Assembly: GCF_900095215.1 (NCBI RefSeq)
Contig: NZ_LT606949.1
Location: 1,152,690 to 1,216,689 of the forward strand
Origin: Polynucleobacter necessarius
GTDB lineage: Bacteria > Pseudomonadota > Gammaproteobacteria > Burkholderiales > Burkholderiaceae
DNA: 64,000 nt
Reading direction: 5' to 3'
Under the pieces are notes generated by a model, which saw only the letters and a program-made list of their open reading frames with translations, ran no database searches and had not been told where the DNA came from. Position numbers and translations under genes: made by a program. Shown here one piece after another: positions 56,359 through 64,000 of the stretch; the first letter of the stretch is position 1, and every line of letters starts with the position of its first letter.

Positions 56359-57723
56359 TTAATTATGTCGCCCAATACCATGGTACTCAATACCTAATTC
56401 TTGCATAGAAGCTGGCTCATAGAGGTTGCGACCATCAAAAATGATGGCACGCTTGAGTTTTTGCATCACTTGCTCAAAGTCTGGACTTCTAAATGCTTTC
56501 CATTCGGTAACGATGATTAGAGCGTCCGCATCATCTAAGGCGATCATCGGGTTATCGACCATGGACACTTGCTTACGACCCTCTGGATTGCCCTTAAAGT
56601 CCAACTCTAAGGCATGTCCTGCTTCAGGCATAGATACTGGGTCATGAGCTACTATCGTCGCGCCACGTTTAACGAGCTCTTGAATAATCACTCGACTAGG
56701 GGCTTCGCGCATATCGTCGGTATTGGGTTTAAAGGCTAAGCCCCAGAGCGCGAACTTCATGCCCTTCAAGTCTTTACCAAAACGCTTTTCGATCTTTGCG
56801 ACCAAGATGTACTTTTGTAACTCATTGACCGCCTCTACAGCGTCCAAAATCTTCAGATCTCGGCCATGCTCTTTAGCGGTCTTGGATAAGGCTGATACAT
56901 CCTTAGGAAAGCAAGAGCCCCCATAGCCTGTACCGGAGTACAAAAAGCCATAACCAATACGAGAGTCTGAACCGATCCCTTGGCGCACCGCTTCAATATC
57001 AGCGCCTACTAAGTCTGCTAAGTTAGCTAACTCGTTCATAAAGGAGATGCGGGTGGCCAACATGGCATTGGCTGCGTATTTAGTGAGTTCCGCGCTTTTG
57101 ATATCCATGTAGTACGTACGTTCATGGTGACGATTAAAGGGGGCGTAGAGCTTGCGCATTTGCTCTTTAGCGCGAAGACCTGCTGGCGTACTGTCCGTAC
57201 CAATCACAATACGATCAGGGCGCATAAAGTCTTCTACGGCGGCACCTTCTTTAAGGAACTCGGGGTTAGAGACAACAGAGCACAGCTCAGGAGAGAGGTT
57301 TCTCTTTTCTAACTCTTCGGTAATGGCAGCTTGTACTTTATCGGCGGTACCGACTGGCACAGTCGATTTGTCGACAATCACTTTAGACGTAGTCATATGG
57401 CGCCCGATCTTGCGCGCCGCTGCCACGACATACTGAAGATCGGCAGAACCATCTTCATCTGGCGGGGTTCCTACCGCGATGAACTGAATATCGCCATGAG
57501 CTACTGAAGCGGCGATATCGGTAGAGAACTGCAAACGTCCAGCAGCGCGATTGCGCTCAATCATTTCTTGAAGGCCGGGCTCGTAAATTGGGACTCCGCC
57601 AGCATTAAGGATCTCAATCTTTTTAGGATCAACGTCTACGCAAAAGACATGATTGCCTTGCTCCGCTAGGCATGCGCCTGTAACGAGACCTACGTAACCG
57701 CTACCGATGATGGTGACTTTCAA
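56359..57723 (-). CDS. udg: UDP-glucose 6-dehydrogenase
   Basis: The 454-residue enzyme oxidises UDP-glucose to UDP-glucuronate for surface polysaccharide. Visible are the NAD motif [35 protein letters not shown], the catalytic Cys in [20 protein letters not shown], and [20 protein letters not shown]. It is intact. It overlaps the end of lapB (ATGA at 57720-57723). Confidence 0.97.
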   Translation of the reverse strand: MKVTIIGSGYVGLVTGACLAEQGNHVFCVDVDPKKIEILNAGGVPIYEPGLQEMIERNRAAGRLQFSTDIAASVAHGDIQFIAVGTPPDEDGSADLQYVVAAARKIGRHMTTSKVIVDKSTVPVGTADKVQAAITEELEKRNLSPELCSVVSNPEFLKEGAAVEDFMRPDRIVIGTDSTPAGLRAKEQMRKLYAPFNRHHERTYYMDIKSAELTKYAANAMLATRISFMNELANLADLVGADIEAVRQGIGSDSRIGYGFLYSGTGYGGSCFPKDVSALSKTAKEHGRDLKILDAVEAVNELQKYILVAKIEKRFGKDLKGMKFALWGLAFKPNTDDMREAPSRVIIQELVKRGATIVAHDPVSMPEAGHALELDFKGNPEGRKQVSMVDNPMIALDDADALIIVTEWKAFRSPDFEQVMQKLKRAIIFDGRNLYEPASMQELGIEYHGIGRHN

Positions 57724-58952
57724 TTGATCTCCAGTTTTCTTTGCATTGAAGGGCCGCTTGGCGCGGCGCCCTCACTGCGTCTTGGTGAATAAGCTTCCCA
57801 ATGATTGCAGCCTGGACATTGCCAATAAAACCTTCGCGCTCTAAAGCCGCAATTTCCACAAGTGTAACGAGCCAAACTCGTTGTCCTTTGGCGCAATAAA
57901 TTCAAAATGGATTGCAACTCCAGCAGTCTTTCTGGATTAGCGATACCATCCTCTAAGGCAAGACGGGTTTCTGCCATCTTCGACAAAGCAATTAAGGTCG
58001 GGGAATGCTGTATTATATCAGAGAGCATGACATTTGCCGCTTGAGGCCCTCTAATTTTCATTAGATGTTTATGCACAATATCTAGTAACTCACCACTGGC
58101 CTGAGTTTTAAGCAACTCACAGAGGCGATCCAAACCTTCATTCTCTTTATTGATTGCTGCATGCGCCAACATCCAGCGATCCGCCAATAAGTGCATGTAT
58201 GCAGGATGGGCACTAGCAATCAGACTCCAAGCCTCAATTGCTTGAGTGGGTCTATCCATGGCCATTAAATAATCACCCTGCAAGATTAGAGCGCGAGCAT
58301 GATTCGGTACAGCCTGGAGTGCATACTGTATGGATTGCTCAGCACCAACCAAGTCTTTTCGACGCAATGCCTCCTGCCCAAGCTCACAGTGAAATTGCGC
58401 AATTTCGGTATGGTGTGATTTGCCCTGCAAACTCTCGAGCTCATGCGCGGCGATGATCGCCTTTTTCCAATCATGCTCAATCTGATACATCTCCAGCAAA
58501 CTTTCTTTTGCTGGCTCAGCATATTTGCCACTACCCACACGATTGAGTGATGCCTCCGCCCTATCCAACAAGCCGGCACGCAAAAAATCGCGGCCTAATT
58601 CATAGGCGGCATGATCACGATCACGCGGCTTTAAATCATCACGATTGGCTAAGTGTTGATGCACTCGAATGACGCGCTCGGTCTCACCACGACGACGGAA
58701 TAAATTACCTAATAAAAAATGTAGCTCAATCGTTTCCGGATCTAGTTGCGCGATTTTGACCAGCGTTTCAATGGCCTGATCAGGCTGCTCGTTAAGCAAA
58801 AAACTTAAGCCCTTAAAAGTAGAGCGCTGCTGACGCATGCGCTCACGCTCGTCCATCCGACTCTCTAGACGCAAATCCCAGCGTGCGGCGAACCAACCAA
58901 TGCCAAACATCACTGGCAATAGCAATAACCAGGCGGTAGCTATCTGAATCAT
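57720..58952 (-). CDS. lapB: Lipopolysaccharide assembly protein LapB
   Basis: The 410-residue inner-membrane protein adjusts LPS synthesis by steering LpxC to FtsH. It has one N-terminal membrane helix ([19 protein letters not shown]), about nine TPR units, and a rubredoxin-type metal site near the C-terminus ([20 protein letters not shown]). It is intact. In many Burkholderiaceae lapA (DUF1049) lies between ihfB and lapB; here only 65 bases separate them and no lapA frame is present. Confidence 0.95.
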   Translation of the reverse strand: MIQIATAWLLLLPVMFGIGWFAARWDLRLESRMDERERMRQQRSTFKGLSFLLNEQPDQAIETLVKIAQLDPETIELHFLLGNLFRRRGETERVIRVHQHLANRDDLKPRDRDHAAYELGRDFLRAGLLDRAEASLNRVGSGKYAEPAKESLLEMYQIEHDWKKAIIAAHELESLQGKSHHTEIAQFHCELGQEALRRKDLVGAEQSIQYALQAVPNHARALILQGDYLMAMDRPTQAIEAWSLIASAHPAYMHLLADRWMLAHAAINKENEGLDRLCELLKTQASGELLDIVHKHLMKIRGPQAANVMLSDIIQHSPTLIALSKMAETRLALEDGIANPERLLELQSILNLLRQRTTSLARYTCGNCGFRARRFYWQCPGCNHWEAYSPRRSEGAAPSGPSMQRKLEIN

Positions 58953-58973
58953 GATGTACAGAATTTAAATAAT

Positions 58974-58998
58974 AAAAAAAAATGGTCCGCATGGACCG
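58974..58998 (-). terminator. Short hairpin terminator after ihfB
   Basis: GGTCC at 58984-58988 pairs with GGACC at 58993-58997 around GCAT. On the minus strand the stem is followed by a run of at least seven T, between ihfB and lapB. Confidence 0.65.
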
Positions 58999-59017
58999 CT
59001 GAGGTTTAGCCTGAATC

Positions 59018-59362
59018 TTAGGCACCAGAACCCTCTTTGAGGCCCGCCTGCTTCAACGGCTTGTAATCTACTCGCTCGCGCAACTCTTTGCCAGGCTTAA
59101 AGTGCGGAACGCGTTTTTCTGGAATCAATACTTTCTCACCAGACTTCGGATTGCGACCGGTACGCGCAGGACGATGGTGAAGCACAAAACTTCCCACACC
59201 GCGCAATTCAATACGCTTACCCTCAGCCAAAGCATGAGTCATTGTATCCAGCAAAGTTTTTACCGCCAATTCCACGTCCCTAGGTAAAAGCTGCGGAAAT
59301 TGTTCCGAAAGACTCTCCACTAGTTCGGAGCGGGTAATTGCTTGTTGCTCTTGATCTGTCAT
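59018..59362 (-). CDS. ihfB: Integration host factor, beta subunit
   Basis: The 114-residue protein forms with IHF-alpha the DNA-bending factor used in replication, transcription and recombination. It has the start [20 protein letters not shown], the core [20 protein letters not shown] and the arm [20 protein letters not shown] with the intercalating proline. The C-terminal extension ending LKEGSGA is normal in this group. It lies 52 bases after rpsA. Confidence 0.96.
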   Translation of the reverse strand: MTDQEQQAITRSELVESLSEQFPQLLPRDVELAVKTLLDTMTHALAEGKRIELRGVGSFVLHHRPARTGRNPKSGEKVLIPEKRVPHFKPGKELRERVDYKPLKQAGLKEGSGA

Positions 59363-59414
59363 GATCTATCAATAAAAAATCGCCGCTCCCCCAATGAAAA
59401 GCGGCGATATTGAT

Positions 59415-61088
59415 TTAGCCTTGATTATCCAATTTTGCTTTTAACAAAGCGCCCAAATTGGTTGTGCCAGACTGCGCATCACCTTGGAGCTTGCTCATTG
59501 CATCTTGTTGATCAGAGCTGTCTTTTGCTTTGATTGAAAGATTGATTACACGTGACTTACGATCAATATTGATGATCATTGCAGTTACGCTATCGCCTTC
59601 TTTCAATACATTACGTGCATCTTCAACGCGATCGGTTGAGATCTCAGAAGCGCGCAAGTAAGCTTCAACTTCATCAGCCAAGTGAATTGTTGCGCCCTTA
59701 GCATCAACAGCCTTCACAGTACCAGTTACAAGGCTACCCTTGTCGCTGACAGATGTGTAGTTATTGAATGGGTCGCCAGACAATTGCTTGATGCCGAGAG
59801 AGATACGCTCTTTCTCAACGTCAATTGCCAATACAGTGGCTTCAACTTCATCACCTTTTTTGTATTTCTTAACAGCTTCTTCGCCTGGCTCATGCCATGA
59901 GAGGTCTGAGAGGTGAACTAAACCGTCGATACCGCCAGGCAAGCCAATAAACACGCCGAAGTCAGTAATAGACTTGATTGCGCCAGTGAGCTTATCGCCT
60001 TTTTGCTGCGCACGTGAGAACTCTTCCCATGGATTTGCTTTGCACTGCTTGATGCCCAAGCTAATACGACGCTTGTCTTCATCAATATCGAGAACCATGA
60101 CTTCAACTTCGGTTCCTAATGCAGTAGCTTTGCTTGGAGCAACGTTCTTGTTAGTCCAGTCCAGTTCAGAAACGTGTACCAAACCTTCGATACCAGATTC
60201 GATTTCAACGAACGCCCCGTAGTCAGTCAGATTAGTTACCTTACCGAATAAGCGGGTGTTTCGTGGATAACGACGAGCGATGCCAACCCATGGATCATCG
60301 CCAAGTTGTTTCACGCCGAGTGAAACACGGTTCTTCTCTTGATCGAACTTCAAAATCTTAGCGGTAACTTCTTGACCAACAGTCAACATCTCGCTTGGGT
60401 GACGCACACGACGCCATGCCAAGTCGGTGATGTGCAAGAGGCCATCGATACCACCGAGGTCAACGAATGCGCCGTAATCAGTGATGTTCTTAACGAGGCC
60501 AGTAACCACTGCACCTTCTTTAAGGTTAGACATCAACTTAGCACGCTCTTCACCTTGGCTAGCTTCAACAACCGCACGACGTGACAACACTACGTTGTTA
60601 CGCTTACGGTCAAGCTTGATAACCTTGAACTCCATCGTCTTACCTTCGTAAGGGCTGGTGTCTTTGATTGGACGTGTATCAACGAGTGATCCAGGCAAGA
60701 ATGCGCGGATACCGTTAACCATTACAGTCAAGCCGCCCTTAACCTTACCAGTAATAGTACCGGTAACGATCTCAGCTTTCTCAAGCGCTTTCTCCAAGTT
60801 CATCCATGATGCCAAGCGTTTCGCTTGATCACGGGAAAGGATGGTGTCGCCGTAGCCGTTCTCAAGAGCGTCAATAGCAACAGCAACAAAATCGCCAGGA
60901 GTTACTTCAATCTCGCCAGCGTCGTTATGGAATTCTTCAACAGGAATAAACGCTTCAGACTTTAAGCCAGCGTTAACAACGACGAAGTTATGGTCGATGC
61001 GAAGAACTTCAGCCGAAATAACTTGGCCGGTCTTCATATTCGATCGGGTTAATGATTCTTCAAATAGTTCTGCAAATGATTCAGACAT
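59415..61088 (-). CDS. rpsA: 30S ribosomal protein S1
   Basis: The 557-residue protein binds mRNA on the 30S subunit. It consists of six S1 (OB-fold) repeats; clear ones are [40 protein letters not shown] and [20 protein letters not shown]. It starts [20 protein letters not shown], typical of S1. Length matches. About 143 bases separate it from cmk upstream, likely holding its own promoter and leader. It is intact. Confidence 0.98.
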   Translation of the reverse strand: MSESFAELFEESLTRSNMKTGQVISAEVLRIDHNFVVVNAGLKSEAFIPVEEFHNDAGEIEVTPGDFVAVAIDALENGYGDTILSRDQAKRLASWMNLEKALEKAEIVTGTITGKVKGGLTVMVNGIRAFLPGSLVDTRPIKDTSPYEGKTMEFKVIKLDRKRNNVVLSRRAVVEASQGEERAKLMSNLKEGAVVTGLVKNITDYGAFVDLGGIDGLLHITDLAWRRVRHPSEMLTVGQEVTAKILKFDQEKNRVSLGVKQLGDDPWVGIARRYPRNTRLFGKVTNLTDYGAFVEIESGIEGLVHVSELDWTNKNVAPSKATALGTEVEVMVLDIDEDKRRISLGIKQCKANPWEEFSRAQQKGDKLTGAIKSITDFGVFIGLPGGIDGLVHLSDLSWHEPGEEAVKKYKKGDEVEATVLAIDVEKERISLGIKQLSGDPFNNYTSVSDKGSLVTGTVKAVDAKGATIHLADEVEAYLRASEISTDRVEDARNVLKEGDSVTAMIINIDRKSRVINLSIKAKDSSDQQDAMSKLQGDAQSGTTNLGALLKAKLDNQG

Positions 61089-61231
61089 GTGTATTCACTT
61101 TGTGCCGCCAGAAGGCCTGACGGGTTAGGTTAAAAAAGTCTCAAAGAAACACGCTAATGAAAGATCGCGTTGTGGAGTTTCTTAAGACGCCAAACTACTG
61201 CTTACCGCTCACTACTAAAAACAACTACAAA

Positions 61232-61894
61232 CTAGACGCTTGCAGATTGATACCAACCCAAAACCGTCTTAACCGCTTGATCTATCAATAAATCTGATGT
61301 TTCAAGCACTTTTGCACCTTCTGCAACTACTAATGGGGCGGCACCTCGACTACTGTCTCTAGCATCACGCTCCTGCAAATCATGCAGCAAGTATTCAAGT
61401 TTAGCAGAAAGTCCCTTAGCTATCAATTGCTTATAGCGTCTTTCAGCCCTGGCAGCGGCGGTTGCAGTCAAAAAAACCTTCAAAACAGCATCTGGGAATA
61501 TGACGCTGGCCATATCCCTGCCATCAGCTACCAAGCCTGGAGATTGGCAAAAACTGCGTTGCAGACCCACTAAAGCAGACCTTACCTCGGGATGAACAGC
61601 CAAAGCAGATGCTCTTAAACCAATGTTTTCTGTGCGAATAGCGTCAGTCACATCCTCGCCATTGAAGAAAATTTGACTATTTTTGAATGAAATCAATAGC
61701 TTAGGAACTAAAAGCCCCAGTTCTGGGCCGTTTTTAACGTCAATCCCCTGTTTTTCACTAGCCAGAGCGACTAAACGATAGAGAGCCCCACTATCCAAGT
61801 AATGAAACCCCAGCTTTTCTGCGACTAGCGAGGCAACTGTCCCTTTGCCAGAGGCAGTAGGTCCATCAATCGCAATAACGGGGAATGAGTTCAT
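61232..61894 (-). CDS. cmk: Cytidylate kinase
   Basis: The 220-residue enzyme phosphorylates CMP and dCMP. It has the P-loop [54 protein letters not shown] and [20 protein letters not shown]. The ATG at 61894 lies four bases after the aroA stop; earlier TTG codons would overlap aroA. The order aroA-cmk-rpsA is common in proteobacteria. Confidence 0.97.
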   Translation of the reverse strand: MNSFPVIAIDGPTASGKGTVASLVAEKLGFHYLDSGALYRLVALASEKQGIDVKNGPELGLLVPKLLISFKNSQIFFNGEDVTDAIRTENIGLRASALAVHPEVRSALVGLQRSFCQSPGLVADGRDMASVIFPDAVLKVFLTATAAARAERRYKQLIAKGLSAKLEYLLHDLQERDARDSSRGAAPLVVAEGAKVLETSDLLIDQAVKTVLGWYQSASV

Positions 61895-61898
61895 TAAG

Positions 61899-63230
61899 TT
61901 AACCAACAACCTTCGCAAATTCTGCGAAGTAGGTTGGGAATGTTTTCGCTACGCAATTCGGATCATTGATCTTGAGTGCATTCGGCCCAAACGCAGCGAG
62001 TGAGAAACACATCGCCATGCGATGGTCATCATAGGTATCGATACCTTCACTTGGTGACTTCCAATCGACTAGCGAAGCTGGGGCTTGCACCACAATGTAG
62101 TCAGCGCCGTCTTCAACAATTGCGCCCACCTTTTTCAATTCTTTTGCCATCGCCGCAATGCGATCAGTTTCCTTAACGCGCCAGCTCGCAATATTATTTA
62201 AGCGGGTGGGACCTTCCGCAAACAAAGCGGCAACCGCTAACGTCATCGCCGCATCGGGAATCTCCGTGCAATCAATCGTGATACCATTGAGTTTACCGTT
62301 GGCATTTTTTACGCCAGACACTTCGATCCAAGCTTCTCCAGCATTGATCTTGGCACCCATCAACGCTAAAGCATCAGCAAAAGCGATATCGCCTTGAATG
62401 CTATCTCTGCCAACCCCCAATACCTTCACGGGCCCGCCCCCAATGGCACCAAGGGCTAAGAAGTAGGAGGCGGAAGAGGCGTCACCCTCAACCGATAATT
62501 GCCCAGGACTTTTATAAACCACCTCAGATGCTTTTGCGGGAATAAGAAATGATTGCAGGTCTGGACAGGCGACATTCACCCCAAAACGCGCCATCAACTT
62601 CAAAGTGATATCGATGTACGGACGAGAAATTAACTCACCAATCACCTCAATACGCACAGGCTCATTTGCCACTAAAGGTAAAGCCATGAGCAATGCAGTT
62701 AAGAATTGGCTTGATACATCACCGCGGACTTTTACGACATCCTTAATCTGAATATCTGCCGCCAAAATCTGGATAGGTGGATAACCTTCCTGTAATTTAT
62801 ACTCGATCTTTGCACCCACTTGGCGCAATCCATCTACCAAGTCTCTTATCGGCCTTTCATGCATACGAGCAACGCCACACAAACGATAGTTGCCGCCTTG
62901 CATTGCTAAAGCCGCAGCCAATGGACGAATCGCAGTGCCTGCATTACCCATAAAAAGGTCAGCTTCACGCACGGGGAACTTACCGCCACAACCCTCAACG
63001 ACGCAAACTTTATTTTCTTGATCGGTCACAGTGAGACCCAATTGACGCAAAGCACTGCGCATTACTTGTGTGTCATCAGCATCCAGCAAGTTTGTGAGAG
63101 TAGTTGTGCCAGTAGATAAGGCGACCAACAGCAATGCGCGATTAGAAATACTCTTTGAACCCGGCAATACTATCGAGCCTTGCACTCGCTTAAATGGCCC
63201 AATACTGATGTCTGGCAAACCACTCATCAC
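61899..63230 (-). CDS. aroA: 3-phosphoshikimate 1-carboxyvinyltransferase (EPSP synthase)
   Basis: The 443-residue shikimate-pathway enzyme joins PEP and shikimate-3-phosphate. It has [40 protein letters not shown] (PEP site), [20 protein letters not shown] and [20 protein letters not shown]. The ATG overlaps the tyrA stop (63227-63230). It is intact. Confidence 0.98.
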   Translation of the reverse strand: MMSGLPDISIGPFKRVQGSIVLPGSKSISNRALLLVALSTGTTTLTNLLDADDTQVMRSALRQLGLTVTDQENKVCVVEGCGGKFPVREADLFMGNAGTAIRPLAAALAMQGGNYRLCGVARMHERPIRDLVDGLRQVGAKIEYKLQEGYPPIQILAADIQIKDVVKVRGDVSSQFLTALLMALPLVANEPVRIEVIGELISRPYIDITLKLMARFGVNVACPDLQSFLIPAKASEVVYKSPGQLSVEGDASSASYFLALGAIGGGPVKVLGVGRDSIQGDIAFADALALMGAKINAGEAWIEVSGVKNANGKLNGITIDCTEIPDAAMTLAVAALFAEGPTRLNNIASWRVKETDRIAAMAKELKKVGAIVEDGADYIVVQAPASLVDWKSPSEGIDTYDDHRMAMCFSLAAFGPNALKINDPNCVAKTFPTYFAEFAKVVG

Positions 63231-64000
63231 AGGACATCCAAATCTTGGCGCGCTTTACTCGCTTTGTTCAATAACTTCTCTAAACCCGCGCCATCGTTTT
63301 CGGCAATCAGCTTGCGCATATGGTTAACGATCAACAGGTATTGATCCAACTCTTTCAGAATTGCCGCGCGATTACCCAAGCAAATATCACGCCACATCTC
63401 TGGGCTGGAAGCCGCAATGCGGGTGAAGTCTTTAAAGCCGGCGCCTACATGACTCAATTTTTGAGCAACATCTTCAGAATTGACCACACTAGCCATCAGG
63501 GCGTAGGACAAGAGGTGCGGAAGATGAGAAACAGCAGCGTATATCGCATCGTGCTGCACAACGCCAATCTTTTTCACCTCAGAGCCGACAGCTTCCCAAA
63601 AGCCAGTGATCAACGCCGTATCTTGCGGAGAGTTTTCTTGCAATGGGCAAATAATGGTTTGCTTGCCCTGAAATAAATCTGCCTTGGCGGCGCTTGCGCC
63701 ATGCTGCGCGCCGCCTGCAATTGGGTGGGCAGGTACAAATTGACATGCTTTTTTACCCAATACTTCTTTGGCAGCCAGAATCACATCACCTTTAGTGCTA
63801 CCTGCATCGGTAATCATGGTGCGCGGCTCGAGATGCAGCTCAATGACTTCAAAGGCAACTCGCATTTGCGATACTGGCACACAAAGCACGATCACATCAG
63901 ACTGTTTAGCGGCTTCAACTAAATCCACTACCCCATCAATCGCACCCATCTTTTGCGCTTGATCTAAATTTTCTTTACTACGGCCAACACCCAATACCTT
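63227..64000 (-). CDS. tyrA: Prephenate dehydrogenase, 5' part outside the window
   Basis: The readable 258 residues begin [20 protein letters not shown], inside the NAD-binding domain, so the first part lies beyond 64000. Seen are [58 protein letters not shown] (catalytic His region) and [14 protein letters not shown]. The enzyme makes 4-hydroxyphenylpyruvate for tyrosine. It overlaps aroA by four bases. Confidence 0.95.
   Translation of the reverse strand, partial: KVLGVGRSKENLDQAQKMGAIDGVVDLVEAAKQSDVIVLCVPVSQMRVAFEVIELHLEPRTMITDAGSTKGDVILAAKEVLGKKACQFVPAHPIAGGAQHGASAAKADLFQGKQTIICPLQENSPQDTALITGFWEAVGSEVKKIGVVQHDAIYAAVSHLPHLLSYALMASVVNSEDVAQKLSHVGAGFKDFTRIAASSPEMWRDICLGNRAAILKELDQYLLIVNHMRKLIAENDGAGLEKLLNKASKARQDLDVL

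Noticed and set aside
58843..59025. A 60-codon minus-strand frame between ihfB and lapB as a candidate lapA.
   Set aside because: It lacks the two membrane helices of LapA, overlaps the lapB start in another frame and crosses the terminator hairpin.

Overview
The window looks like a chromosome segment of a betaproteobacterium of the genus Polynucleobacter (Burkholderiaceae). The basis is the gene orders tyrA-aroA-cmk-rpsA-ihfB-lapB-udg-rfaE1-hldD and rpsP-rimM-trmD-rplS, the moderate GC content and the protein sequences; this is recognition, not a search. About a third of the protein genes are broken by stops or frameshifts, while housekeeping genes are intact. That pattern fits a lineage in recent genome reduction, such as the obligate ciliate endosymbiont P. 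necessarius. The species assignment is inference.

Layout. 1-4.1 kb: start of a class V aminotransferase, a GntR regulator between two identical palindromes, and a broken FAD/Fe-S oxidase. 4.1-8.3 kb: azlCD (azlC broken), queG, tsaE, amidase. 8.4-11.4 kb: tRNA-Lys followed by two more partial copies of its 3' end and terminator; these bound a toxin-antitoxin-like pair and a broken amidohydrolase, like nested integration scars. 11.4-14.8 kb: wreckage of a secreted protein, a hydrolase, a hybrid histidine kinase and an outer-membrane protein, plus one small intact secreted protein. 15-22.5 kb: VOC protein, HMG-CoA-lyase-like enzyme and GST intact; CoA-transferase, LysR, UspA, isochorismatase, DUF3300 and a Rap1a-like gene broken. 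22.5-28.7 kb: DUF2256 protein, broken Fe-S photolyase, HNH protein, two small coupled genes, a dicarboxylate symporter, and three broken genes. 28.7-39.9 kb: TRAP binding protein, pmbA, broken mog, orn, M48 protease, rsgA, CobD/AmpE-like gene, broken NUDIX gene, the rpsP operon and two envelope genes. 40-46.2 kb: a fatty-acid oxidation block in which only etfBA is intact. 46.3-49 kb: mltB, and cysM and a ComEA-like gene broken by stops. 49-54.2 kb: a four-gene unit led by an exported TPR-CHAT protein (decayed) with three intact downstream genes. 54.3-64 kb: LPS heptose and UDP-glucuronate genes, lapB, ihfB, rpsA, cmk, aroA, tyrA.

Together, the intact set covers translation, tRNA modification, cell wall, LPS and aromatic amino-acid synthesis. 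Losses are concentrated in catabolism, regulation, stress response, light repair and cysteine synthesis. The most unusual items are the tRNA-Lys repeat array with its toxin-antitoxin-like module and the CHAT-led operon. Because several frameshifts sit in homopolymer runs, some could be sequencing errors; the many in-frame stops are harder to explain that way.
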